A program made the position numbers and the translations under genes. DNA of 64,000 nucleotides from JANWHQ01 sp963775275 (GTDB taxonomy: Bacteria > Pseudomonadota > Alphaproteobacteria > Caulobacterales > Caulobacteraceae): positions 1,674,001-1,738,000 of the forward strand of contig CAVZII010000005.1 in assembly GCA_963775275.1 (NCBI GenBank), given 5' to 3'. Of this stretch, positions 27,334 through 36,163 are shown piece by piece (position 1 is the first letter of the stretch; each line of letters opens with the position of its first letter). Below the pieces are notes generated by a model, which worked only from the letters and a program-made list of their open reading frames with translations, was not told where the DNA came from and did no database searches.

Positions 27334-28716
27334 TCAGGCCTCCGCGCCCTTGAACCGCCAGGTGGCGCCGTCGGCGCTGTCCATCACCTCGACGTTCAGC
27401 GCGGTCAGCTCGGCGCGGATGCGGTCGGCCTGCGGCCAGTCCTTGGCGCGCCGGGCCTGGACGCGCGCGGCGATCAGCGCCTCGACGCGGGCCTTGAGCG
27501 CCTCGTCGCCCCCCTGGAACCAGGCGTCCGGATCGGCCTGGAGGAAGCCGATCAGCCGGCCGGAGGCCAGGAGCTCCCCCTTGAGCCGGGCCCGGTCGGC
27601 CGGCGGGGCGGTCTCGAGCTCGGAGGCCAGGGCGAAGAGCTCGGCGAAGGCCCTGGGCGTGTTCAGGTCGTCGCAGAGGGCCGCCATGAAGGCCTCGGAC
27701 GGCGCATCGTCCTTCGCCTGTACGTCCCCGGCGCGGGCCAGGGCGCCGTAGAGGCGGTCGAGCGAGCGGCGGGACTGGGCGATCAGCTCGTCGGACCACT
27801 GCACCGGCGCGCGGTAGTGCGCCGACAGCAGCGACCAGCGCAGCGCCTCGCCGGGATGGCGGGCGACCAGGTCGTGCACCAGGGCCACATTGCCCAGGCT
27901 CTTGGACATCTTCTCGGAGTCCAGGTTCACGAAGCCGTTGTGCAGCCAGTAGTTGGCGAACACCGGCGCGTGCTCGGCGCACCTCGCCTGGGCGATCTCG
28001 TTCTCGTGGTGCGGGAAGATCAGGTCGTTGCCGCCGCCGTGGATGTCGATGGGCGTCCCGAGGTTGGTCTCGATCATGGCCGAGCACTCGATGTGCCAGC
28101 CGGGCCGGCCGGGCCCCCAGGGGCTGTCCCACACCGGCTCGCCGGGCTTGGATGGCTTCCAGAGCACGAAATCGGCCGGGTTCTGCTTGTAGGGGGCGAC
28201 CTCCACGCGGGCGCCGGCGATCATGTCGTCCATGGAGCGCCCGGAGAGGCGCCCATAGTCGGCGAAGGCCTGGACGTCGAAGAGCACGTGCCCCTCGGCG
28301 GCGTAGGCGCAGTTGTTGCGCACCAGGCGCGCGATCATGTCCTGGATCGCGCCGATGTGGCCGGTGGCCCTGGGCTCGATGGTGGGCCGCAGCGCCCCCA
28401 GCACCGACATGTCGGCGTGGTAGGCGTCCAGGTACCGGTCGGTGATGACGTCGATGGGGACGCCTTCCTCGGCCGCCTTGGCGTTGATCTTGTCGTCCAC
28501 GTCCGTGACGTTGGCCGCATAGACGACGTGGTCGGCGCCATAGAGGTGGCGCAGCAGCCGGAACAGCACGTCGAAGGCCACGACCGGCCGGGCGTTGCCG
28601 ATGTGGGCGTAGTTGTAGACCGTCGGACCACAGACATACATGGTCACCCGCTCGGGATCGATCGGCTCGAAGCGCCGCTTCGCGCGCGCCATGGTGTCGT
28701 AGAGCTGAAGGCTCAT
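27334..28716 (-). CDS. cysS: Cysteine-tRNA ligase
   Basis: A 460-residue class I synthetase. The Zn-binding Cys and HIGH-type motif are in YVCGPTVYNYAHIGNARP. WHIECSAM and the HHENEIAQ zinc/active-site motifs follow, and the KMSKS loop reads KMSKSLGN. The C-terminal anticodon domain includes KDWPQADRIRAEL. ATG at 28716. It heads the leftward block that continues to yciB and is divergent from folE. Confidence 0.97.
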   Translation of the reverse strand: MSLQLYDTMARAKRRFEPIDPERVTMYVCGPTVYNYAHIGNARPVVAFDVLFRLLRHLYGADHVVYAANVTDVDDKINAKAAEEGVPIDVITDRYLDAYHADMSVLGALRPTIEPRATGHIGAIQDMIARLVRNNCAYAAEGHVLFDVQAFADYGRLSGRSMDDMIAGARVEVAPYKQNPADFVLWKPSKPGEPVWDSPWGPGRPGWHIECSAMIETNLGTPIDIHGGGNDLIFPHHENEIAQARCAEHAPVFANYWLHNGFVNLDSEKMSKSLGNVALVHDLVARHPGEALRWSLLSAHYRAPVQWSDELIAQSRRSLDRLYGALARAGDVQAKDDAPSEAFMAALCDDLNTPRAFAELFALASELETAPPADRARLKGELLASGRLIGFLQADPDAWFQGGDEALKARVEALIAARVQARRAKDWPQADRIRAELTALNVEVMDSADGATWRFKGAEA

Positions 28717-28838
28717 CTTGCCCTGCGAGTTGCCCTCTTGGTGCGCCGTCCCATATAGCGTGCGCGCGATTTGAGAAACCGGGCGGGCGTCCTATCCTGA
28801 CGAGGGGGCCCTGATCGTCCGTAGGAAGGTCCGTAAGT

Positions 28839-29462
28839 ATGGATGGCAACCGCCCCCTGAGCGTCGCTCCCAGCCCCGGCCTGCGCCGCCCCAGCCGCGA
28901 TGAGGCGATGGAGGCGGTGAAGACGCTCCTGGCCTGGGCGGGCGACGATCCTTCGCGCGAAGGCCTGGTGGAGACGCCGCGCCGGGTGGTGGAAGCCTTC
29001 GAGGAATGGTTCGCGGGCTATTCCGAGGACCCCAACGCCCTGCTTTCGCGCACCTTCGAGGACGTCGAGGGCTATGACGACATCGTCATGCTGCGCGACA
29101 TCGAGGTGGAGAGTCACTGCGAGCACCACATGGCGCCGTTCCTGGGCAAGGCCTATGTGGCCTACGTCCCGACCGACCGGGTGGTGGGCATCTCCAAGCT
29201 GGCGCGGGTGGTGGAGGTCTTCGCCCGCCGGCTGCAGAACCAGGAGACCCTGACCCGCCAGATCGCCCAGGCGATCGAGGACGGGCTGAAGCCCCGGGGC
29301 GTGGCCGTGCTGATCGACGCCGAGCATCAGTGCATGACCACCCGCGGCGTGCACCACCGTCACGTCTCGACGATCACCACCAACTTCACCGGCGCCTTCA
29401 AGACCGACCTCGCCCTGCAGGAGCGGTTCCTCAGCTTCTGCAGCCGCAGCGTCGGCCGCTGA
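28839..29462 (+). CDS. folE: GTP cyclohydrolase I
   Basis: A 207-residue enzyme that converts GTP to 7,8-dihydroneopterin triphosphate for folate synthesis. Zn ligands are in ESHCEHHMAPF and HQCMTTRGV. VPTDRVVGISKLARVVEVFARRLQNQE and the terminal FKTDLALQERFLSF are canonical. The ATG at 28839 gives the usual N-terminal extension before RPSRDEAMEAV. Its stop lies 3 bases from the convergent winged-helix gene, leaving no room for a classical terminator. Confidence 0.97.
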   Translation: MDGNRPLSVAPSPGLRRPSRDEAMEAVKTLLAWAGDDPSREGLVETPRRVVEAFEEWFAGYSEDPNALLSRTFEDVEGYDDIVMLRDIEVESHCEHHMAPFLGKAYVAYVPTDRVVGISKLARVVEVFARRLQNQETLTRQIAQAIEDGLKPRGVAVLIDAEHQCMTTRGVHHRHVSTITTNFTGAFKTDLALQERFLSFCSRSVGR

Positions 29463-29465
29463 GGC

Positions 29466-29759
29466 CTACTCCCCCTCGATCAGGGCCTTCAGATAGGCCA
29501 CGTGCCGCTTGAAGGCGGCGCGGCCCTGGGCCGTCAGCGACACCCGCGTGCGCGGCTTCTTGCCGAGGAAGTCCTTCGCCACGGCGATGTAGCCGGCCTT
29601 TTCCAGGGCGTTCAGGTGGGTGCCCATGTTGCCGTCGGTGGTCTGCAGGATGGCCTTGAGCCGGCCGAACTCCAGCATCTCGCCGTCCGGCAGGGCGTTC
29701 AGGGTGGCCGTGATCTTCAGCCGTGTGGACTGGTGAATGATCTCGTCGGGCCCATCCAT
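29466..29759 (-). CDS. Winged-helix transcriptional regulator
   Basis: A 97-residue single-domain DNA-binding protein: DEIIHQSTRLKITATLNALPDGEMLEFGRLKAILQTTDGNMGTHLNALEKAGYIAVAKDFLGKKPRTRVSLTAQGRAAFKRHVAYLKALIE. The layout (helix-turn-helix, GNMGTHLNALEKAGYI recognition region, KPRTRVSLT wing) is that of the small ArsR/MarR-like winged-helix group often encoded beside a membrane protein. The ATG overlaps the upstream stop by one base (TGATG). It probably controls its own operon through the palindrome at 31705-31729. Confidence 0.85.
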   Translation of the reverse strand: MDGPDEIIHQSTRLKITATLNALPDGEMLEFGRLKAILQTTDGNMGTHLNALEKAGYIAVAKDFLGKKPRTRVSLTAQGRAAFKRHVAYLKALIEGE

Positions 29760-30340
29760 CAGGCCTTCCTCAGCCACAGGCCGCCGAGGATCAAGGCGCC
29801 GCCGCCCACGGCGCCCATCCACAGGTAGAAGTGCTCCTGGAGCTCCAGATAGCCGAACAGCACCGCCGCGGCCGTCCCCGCGCCGATGGCGACCAGCCGC
29901 CAGCCGCCGAAGACCCCGCCGATCGCATAGGCGAAGGCGAAGAAGAGCGAGATGAAGGCGTCGGCCTGTCGCTGGTCGAGCGGCCCGACCACCACCATCA
30001 TCGAGGCGAAGAGGGCGAAGACGATGGCGCCCAGCAGGGCGAAACGGCCGCCCAGCGCGCGCGGGTCGCCGCCCGCCTGACGCAGCCGCGCGCCCCTGTT
30101 GCGCGCCTGGCGGACGGTGAAGTAGAGGGTCAGGGGCGTCCCCACCACCACGCCCGCCAGCCAGGCGCGGCCGGAGAACTCGGGCCGGAACTCGGTGACC
30201 AGGTTGGCGCCGAGCCAGATCAGGCCCCACAGCACCATCATCGGCGCGATGTCGGCATAGGTGCTGAGCCGGCTCATCCGGCCTCCGGCCCGCCCGATCT
30301 CGTCCAGGGCCCGGGCCGCCTCGTCCCTTGTCACGTTCAT
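29759..30340 (-). CDS. Hypothetical membrane protein
   Basis: A 193-residue integral membrane protein with about five helices: APMMVLWGLIWLGANLV, AWLAGVVVGTPLTLYF, GRFALLGAIVFALFASMMVVVG, FISLFFAFAYAIGGVFGGWRLVAIGAGTAAAVLFGYLEL and the final LWMGAVGGGALILGGLWL. The N-terminal 20 residues are polar and helical (EAARALDEIGRAGGRMSRL). The family function is unknown. It is coupled to the flanking genes (four-base overlap upstream, one-base downstream), so the three act as one unit. Confidence 0.75.
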   Translation of the reverse strand: MNVTRDEAARALDEIGRAGGRMSRLSTYADIAPMMVLWGLIWLGANLVTEFRPEFSGRAWLAGVVVGTPLTLYFTVRQARNRGARLRQAGGDPRALGGRFALLGAIVFALFASMMVVVGPLDQRQADAFISLFFAFAYAIGGVFGGWRLVAIGAGTAAAVLFGYLELQEHFYLWMGAVGGGALILGGLWLRKA

Positions 30341-31683
30341 CGCGCCCGCTCCTTCAACGCCTTGTCGTAGAAAGCCACGACCTTGGGCCAGTCGTCCGCC
30401 CAGGCCTTGGCGTCGGCCTCCGCCGAGCCGCCCAGCATGGGGCTGGGCGTTCCCAGGGCCTTCGCCATAGGCCCATCCGGCTCTCCCACGAAGACGGCGT
30501 GGCCGGCGCCGTCATAGGTCAGGTGCTGGTAGGCGTAGGGGAACTTCGCCGCCTTCAAGCGCGCCATCATCCGGTCCGCCATCTCCCTGGACGGCCAGAG
30601 GTGGTCATCGCCCCCGGAGATCAACAGGATCGGCCCGTGGATCCGCTCGACCGGGATGGCGGTCTCGGGCCGCCGGTCGGCCTCGGCGAAGGCCTTGGTG
30701 AACATCGTCCGCATCGGCGCATTCGGTCGATAGGCGGTCCCGTCCGGCGTCACAAAGGGCAAGGGCTTGCCGCCGGCCGTCCAGGCCGCCTTGGCCTGGG
30801 TCACGTTGGAGAAATTCAGTCCCCGCCAGACGATGCCGCTGGGGGCCACGGCCACCACCGCGCGCACGTCCGGATTGCGGGCGCCGAGCAGCAGCACCGC
30901 CTCCGAGCCCCGCGACCAGCCCATGGCCCCGATGGCGTGCGGATCGACGTCCGGCCGCGCCTTCAGCCAGGCCACCGCCCGGTCGAAGTATTCCAGGGGA
31001 ATGAGCTCGAGGGAGGAGGGCAGCCCCTCCTCCGCCCAGTAGGCCAGGGCGAGGGTCGCGTAGCCCTGCTTGGCGAAGCCGCCCGCCATGCCGCTGATGA
31101 CGTCCAGGCCGCCCTCCGAACCTCCCATCAGGATGATCGCCGGCAAGCGTTTCTTGTGCGCCGGGGTGTAGAGCTCGCCGTAGAGGCCGTCCTGGCGCAC
31201 GTCGGTGCGGGTCACGCCCTCGGGCGGCGCGGCGCCGTGCGATCCGGTGCGCCTCGCCTGGCTCGCGCCGGCGATGTAGGTCATCCTCACCTGGATCCTG
31301 GCGTCGCCCGAGACCTGGATCGCGGCGTCCTTGAAGCTTGCCGGCCAGGGCGCGTCGTTGCCGAAGGCGTAGCCCTCGGGCGGGATCTCGGGAATGAAGT
31401 CGCTGTTCTTGTCGTGGAAGGCCTGGAGCGCATAGCGCCCCGGCGGCACGTCCTTGATGGTGACGATCGTTTCTCCGGCCGTCGCCTTGGTCACGCCCTG
31501 GTGGGCCGAGCATCGCCCCGGGAACGGGGCCTTGGGATCGTCGCAGAGCGAGGCGCCGACGTTCCCCTCGTTGGACTGCACCCCCTCCAGGACGACCGTC
31601 ACCGTCGCGCCCTTCGGCTGGGCCCACGCGGGGCCCGACAACAGCAGCCCCACGGCCGCGAATCCTGCTGCAAGCTTGAACAT
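30337..31683 (-). CDS. DUF2141 fused to a BAAT-type acyl hydrolase
   Basis: A 448-residue exported two-domain protein. The signal peptide covers residues 1-21 (GPAWAQ). Residues 22-140 are a DUF2141 beta domain (GNVGASLCDDPKAPFPGRC, VPPGRYALQAFHDKNSDF). After a linker, residues 160-448 are an alpha/beta hydrolase of the bile-acid-CoA:amino-acid N-acyltransferase C-terminal / dienelactone hydrolase type: PAIILMGGSEGG, nucleophile elbow GWSRGSE (Ser257), Asp in SGGDDHLWPS and His in GAGHAV. It is probably a periplasmic esterase or thioesterase of unknown substrate. The ATG at 31683 gives the clean signal peptide. Confidence 0.82.
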   Translation of the reverse strand: MFKLAAGFAAVGLLLSGPAWAQPKGATVTVVLEGVQSNEGNVGASLCDDPKAPFPGRCSAHQGVTKATAGETIVTIKDVPPGRYALQAFHDKNSDFIPEIPPEGYAFGNDAPWPASFKDAAIQVSGDARIQVRMTYIAGASQARRTGSHGAAPPEGVTRTDVRQDGLYGELYTPAHKKRLPAIILMGGSEGGLDVISGMAGGFAKQGYATLALAYWAEEGLPSSLELIPLEYFDRAVAWLKARPDVDPHAIGAMGWSRGSEAVLLLGARNPDVRAVVAVAPSGIVWRGLNFSNVTQAKAAWTAGGKPLPFVTPDGTAYRPNAPMRTMFTKAFAEADRRPETAIPVERIHGPILLISGGDDHLWPSREMADRMMARLKAAKFPYAYQHLTYDGAGHAVFVGEPDGPMAKALGTPSPMLGGSAEADAKAWADDWPKVVAFYDKALKERAR

Positions 31684-31704
31684 GTCCCACCTCCAGGTTC
31701 CAGA

Positions 31705-31737
31705 TAGCACTCTCTAGCACAGAGTACTATTTGTCAA
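31705..31737 (-). promoter_or_regulatory. Promoter with overlapping palindromic operator
   Basis: On the - strand a TTGACA (31737-31732) is followed after 13 bases by GCTAGA (31718-31713), a good match to the Caulobacter housekeeping promoter (TTGACG-type, then GCTANA). A 25-base inverted repeat, TAGYACTCT-7-AGAGTRCTA, covers 31705-31729 and so the -10. The start codon of the downstream gene lies at 31683. A small winged-helix protein encoded at the end of this operon is the natural candidate repressor. Confidence 0.6.
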
Positions 31738-31832
31738 GGCGACCCGGCGCCGCTGGCCAGGCGCGCAGATCATGCTGCGAACCGTGGAGGAAACCGCGCC
31801 GGGGGCGGGCTCGGCCGGACCGTCGCCTGCGT

Positions 31833-32687
31833 TCAGGCCGATGGCGTGCGTCCGCCGCCGCGCAGGCGGGCCTGGAGCGTGGCCCGGTAGGCGCGGCTGA
31901 CGCGCAGCGCCTCGCCCGTCGCAAGGCGGGCGAGGGCGTCTCCATTGCCCAGCGGCTCGATCGCCTGCACCCGCCCGAGGTTGACGACCGTGCGCCGATG
32001 GATGCGGGCGAAGGCGTGCGGATCGAGCTCGGCCTTGAGGCCCGCCAGGGTCCGGCGGACCAGATGGACCTTCGCGCCGACGTGCAGGGCGAGGTAGTTG
32101 CCCTGGAACTCGATCCAGTCGATCCGGTCGGCGTCCACCAGCAGCGTCCCGCCGCGGCTGGCGACCGGGATCCGGGTCAGGGGCGCCCGGCGGTCGGGCG
32201 GGCCTCCGCCGCTTCGCCGGCGCTCGACGAGGTTCGCGCCTGCGGCCAGGAGGGCCAGGGCGGCGGCGAGCAGGAGGAGGTTGGACGCCAGTTGCTCGCC
32301 CACGCCGCCGCGAATGGAGGTCGCGGAGAGCCGTTCGGCGAAGGGCTGGGCCGCCAGGATCATCGCCGGGGCGAGGACGGCGACGGCGGCGGCCTGGAGC
32401 GCGGCATGACGCGCCCAGCCTGCGCCGGCGACCGGGAAGCGCCGCGCCAGCCAGAAGAGGAGCGGGCAGGTCGGCGCGCCGAGCAGGCCCGCGCCGAGAA
32501 GGCGCACGGCCTCCTCGGGCCAGCTGAGGTGGAGCCCGCCATGGGCGGCGCGGACCAGGTTGCCGGGCTCGAGCATGAGGTCGAACGCCAGCCAGAAGAG
32601 GAAGCCGAGTCCCAGCTCGGCGAGGAGTCGTCGCGCACCCGCGCGGGTATCGGGCGCGGCCGAGAGGCGGTCAGGAGCGACGGTCAT
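31833..32687 (-). CDS. LytTR-domain membrane-bound transcriptional regulator
   Basis: A 284-residue protein. It has about four membrane helices in residues 15-170 (LGLGFLFWLAFDLML, AVRLLGAGLLGAPTCPLLFWL, ALQAAAVAVLAPAMILA, ASNLLLLAAALALLAAGANLV), then a LytTR DNA-binding domain (about 185-284). Marks of the latter are LLVDADRIDWIEFQGNYLALHVG, LVRRTLAGLKAELDPHAFARIHRRTVVNLGRVQAIEP and LRVSRAYRATLQARL. There is no receiver domain, so the membrane part probably senses the signal. ATG at 32687 chosen; one at 32708 would add seven residues. Divergent from the M48 peptidase gene. Confidence 0.85.
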   Translation of the reverse strand: MTVAPDRLSAAPDTRAGARRLLAELGLGFLFWLAFDLMLEPGNLVRAAHGGLHLSWPEEAVRLLGAGLLGAPTCPLLFWLARRFPVAGAGWARHAALQAAAVAVLAPAMILAAQPFAERLSATSIRGGVGEQLASNLLLLAAALALLAAGANLVERRRSGGGPPDRRAPLTRIPVASRGGTLLVDADRIDWIEFQGNYLALHVGAKVHLVRRTLAGLKAELDPHAFARIHRRTVVNLGRVQAIEPLGNGDALARLATGEALRVSRAYRATLQARLRGGGRTPSA

Positions 32688-32817
32688 GGACGGGCGGGCT
32701 TGGGACATTTTGTGACGGGTCGGCGCTGAGCCGTGACGAGTCGCAGGTTCTTCCTCTACCACGCCGCCCGCCGCGTGATCAGACTTGCTCCCGTCTTGTT
32801 TCAAAGGAGCGCATGTC

Positions 32818-34020
32818 ATGGTCGATCCGCCGCCGGTTCCGCTGCCGGTCAATACGCCGGCGGCCGTCGCGTTCACGCACGAGGGCGAGCTGATCTGGGC
32901 GGGCCTGCAACTGATCCCGGTCGCCCTGGCGCTGCTCCTCCTGTTCACGGGCCTCGGCGCGCGATGGCGCAACGCCCTGGAGCGCCTGACCGGCCGGCGC
33001 GGCTATCTGGCCTATGTGCTCTTCGCCTGCAGCTGGCTGGTCCTGACCTGGGCGGCGACGGCGCCGCTGCACTGGCTCGATGCAGCCCGCTGGGTCCGGT
33101 GGGGGGCCGACTTCACGCCCCATCCCGGGTCCTGGCTGGCCGGCCAGGCGGCGACGCTCGCCGTCATGCTGGCTCTGGCCGCGGCGCTGCTCTGGGTCCC
33201 CAGGCTGTTGATCGCGCGCCTGCCGAGGCTCTGGTGGCTGGCGCTGACCGCCATCATCGTTCCCCTGCTGACGGCGGGGCTCGTCCTCTTCCAGGTGGCT
33301 GTCATGCCCATGACCACGCGCTTCGAGCCGCTGAAGGACCCCGCCCTCGTCGCCGACGTCCAGGCCATGGCGTCCCGATGCGGCCTCGGGCCCGTCGCCG
33401 TCTTCGTGGGCGGGGACGACACGACGGTCGTGGGGCTCGGGCCGACAAGCCGGATCCTGATCTCCAGGCGCGCCCTGGACGCCGAAACCCCCGCACAGGT
33501 TCGCGGCGTCCTGGCGCACGAGCTGAAGCACTACCGGATGGGGGACAACTGGCTCGCCATCGCCGTCGTCGGCGCGCTGATCCTCGCCGGCCTGTTCCTC
33601 GTGCAGGTCCTCGGCCGCGCGGCGATCAAGCGATGGAGCGGAAGGTTCGGCTTCACCAGCCTGGCCGATCCGGCGGCCCTGCCCCTGATCGCCCTGATCC
33701 TGACCCTCGCCTGGGCGCTGGCGGGCCTGCCGATCTTCAACGCGGTCCAGCGCCACGCGGAGCTGGAGGCGGACCGGTTCGCGCTCGAGCTCACCCGCGA
33801 CAACGACGCGATCGCCTCGTGGCAGGCCTCGGTCGCCAAGGCGCCCTGGCGCATGGTCGACTACGACTGGACGTTCCGCATCTTCTTCGCGACCCATCCG
33901 TCCGATGTGGAGCGGATCCGGCTCGCGAACAGCTACCGGCCCTGGGCCGAAGGGAAGCCGGGCGCCTACGACCGCGTGTGCCGCCCGCCGGCGCCGGCTC
34001 AGGGACGCCCCGGCGCTTGA
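32818..34020 (+). CDS. M48 family membrane metallopeptidase
   Basis: A 400-residue Ste24/CAAX-type zinc protease. Five or so membrane helices precede the catalytic HExxH (LAHELKHYRMGDN, His234/Glu235/His238), two more follow, and the third zinc ligand is in HAELEADRFAL. The C-terminal FFATHPSDVERIRLA is typical. A clear AAAGGAG lies 8 bases before the ATG at 32818. Possible roles include membrane protein quality control. Divergent from the LytTR regulator, which may control it. Confidence 0.88.
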   Translation: MVDPPPVPLPVNTPAAVAFTHEGELIWAGLQLIPVALALLLLFTGLGARWRNALERLTGRRGYLAYVLFACSWLVLTWAATAPLHWLDAARWVRWGADFTPHPGSWLAGQAATLAVMLALAAALLWVPRLLIARLPRLWWLALTAIIVPLLTAGLVLFQVAVMPMTTRFEPLKDPALVADVQAMASRCGLGPVAVFVGGDDTTVVGLGPTSRILISRRALDAETPAQVRGVLAHELKHYRMGDNWLAIAVVGALILAGLFLVQVLGRAAIKRWSGRFGFTSLADPAALPLIALILTLAWALAGLPIFNAVQRHAELEADRFALELTRDNDAIASWQASVAKAPWRMVDYDWTFRIFFATHPSDVERIRLANSYRPWAEGKPGAYDRVCRPPAPAQGRPGA

Positions 34021-34052
34021 CACCGGGCCGGTTCGGCGCGCCAAGCCGGGCC

Positions 34053-34457
34053 ATGGATACGACCTTTCCCACCGCCGCCTCCAAGGCCGAGCTCGAGACG
34101 GGCGAGATCCTCGCCCCCCGCTTCGACAAGGACGGGCTGATCGCCGCGGTCGCCACCCATGCCGACACCGGCGAGGTGCTGATGCTGGCCTGGATGAACG
34201 CCGAGGCCCTGAAACTCACGTTGGACTCCGGCCAGGCGCACTACTTCAGCCGCTCGCGCCAGGCGCTCTGGAAGAAGGGCGAGACCTCCGGCCAGGTGCA
34301 GGCCGTGGTCGAGGCGCGGATCGACTGCGACCAGGACGCGGTCTGGCTCAAGGTGCGCCCGGGCGGCGACGGCGGCGCCTGCCATACCGGCGCGCGCTCG
34401 TGCTTCTACCGGGCGATCGAAGGAGGGAAGCTGGTCAGGCGGACGACGGGTCGATGA
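34053..34457 (+). CDS. hisI: Phosphoribosyl-AMP cyclohydrolase
   Basis: A 134-residue enzyme of histidine biosynthesis (third step). The family signature is intact: AWMNAEALKLTLDSGQAHYFSRSRQALWKKGETSGQVQAVVEARIDCDQDAVWLKVRP, then the zinc-binding GGACHTGARSCFYR. It is the monofunctional form without HisE. The other his genes are elsewhere. ATG at 34053, 32 bases after the M48 gene. Confidence 0.95.
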   Translation: MDTTFPTAASKAELETGEILAPRFDKDGLIAAVATHADTGEVLMLAWMNAEALKLTLDSGQAHYFSRSRQALWKKGETSGQVQAVVEARIDCDQDAVWLKVRPGGDGGACHTGARSCFYRAIEGGKLVRRTTGR

Positions 34458-34601
34458 CGCGCAGGTGAAACCCACGCACCCGGATCGACGGGCGGCTGCG
34501 ATCGTCCGATGGCGTCCAGTGGACTCGCGGCGCGGGTTCAGGTTGAAAACCGCCGCCCGCTGCGCCAGGAAGTCCCGCCATAAGGAACGCCGGAGGACGC
34601 C

Positions 34602-35338
34602 ATGGCGCAGAAGGTCTTCAAGGACGCCCGCTCGGCCCTTCAAGGGCTGCTGTTCGACGGCATGACGATCATGTCCGGGGGCTTCGGCCTCTCGGGCAAC
34701 CCGGAGAACCTGATCACGGCCCTCAACCAGTCCGCGGTGAAGGATCTGACCGTGATCTCCAACAACTGCGGCGCCGACAACTTCGGCCTTTGGGTGCTGC
34801 TGAACGACGGGCAGATCCGCAAGATGATCTCGTCCTATGTGGGTGAGAACAAGCTGTTCGCGGAGCTGTTCCTGTCGGGCCGGCTGGAGCTGGAGCTCAA
34901 TCCCCAGGGGACCCTGGCCGAGCGCATCCGCGCCGGCGGCGCGGGCATCCCGGCCTTCTTCACCAAGACCGGCTACGGCACGGTGGTGGCCGAGGGCAAG
35001 GAGACCCGCGAGTTCGACGGCGAGATGTATGTGATGGAGCGCGGGCTGACGGCGGACCTGTCCATGGTCAAGGCCTGGAAGGGAGATCCGGAGGGCAACC
35101 TCGTCTATCGGAAGACCTCGCGGAACTTCAATCCGATGATGGCCACGGCCGGCAAGGTCTGCGTGGCGGAAGTTGAGCACCTGGTCGAGCCCGGCGAGCT
35201 GGACGCCGACTGCATCCATACGCCCGGCATCTACGTGGACCGGATCATCCAGGGCGTCGGCTACCAGAAGTGGATCGAGCAGCGCACCGTGCGCAAGCGG
35301 CCCGAGATGGCCGGCGCCGGCGCCGGAGGAGAGGTCTG

Positions 35339-35339
<1 letters not shown>
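34602..35339 (+). CDS. scoA: 3-oxoacid CoA-transferase subunit A
   Basis: A 245-residue alpha subunit of succinyl-CoA:3-ketoacid (acetoacetate) CoA-transferase, used to activate acetoacetate or related ketoacids. Marks are MIMSGGFGLSGNPENLITAL-like glycine loop, TVISNNCGADNFGLWVLL, IRKMISSYVGENKLFAELFLSGRLELELNPQGTLAERIRAGGAGIPAF and the C-terminal IYVDRIIQG. Its stop overlaps the scoB start by one base (TGATG). Upstream GGAGG at about 34591-34595. Confidence 0.94.
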
Positions 35340-35989
<650 letters not shown>

Positions 35990-36163
35990 CGACGCCCCGC
36001 CCGCAGCGTCGCGCCTGAAATGCCGGCGTCCCCCGCGCGCGCCGCCCAAGGCTCGGGCGCCCGCCGCTCGGGGCCATGAAGCCTGCGTGAAATCCGGGTC
36101 CGGATAAGGCGGTCTTAACCTTGATGACGCGCCATGCGCCGCGTGCGTCCAAAGGGGGCGGAG

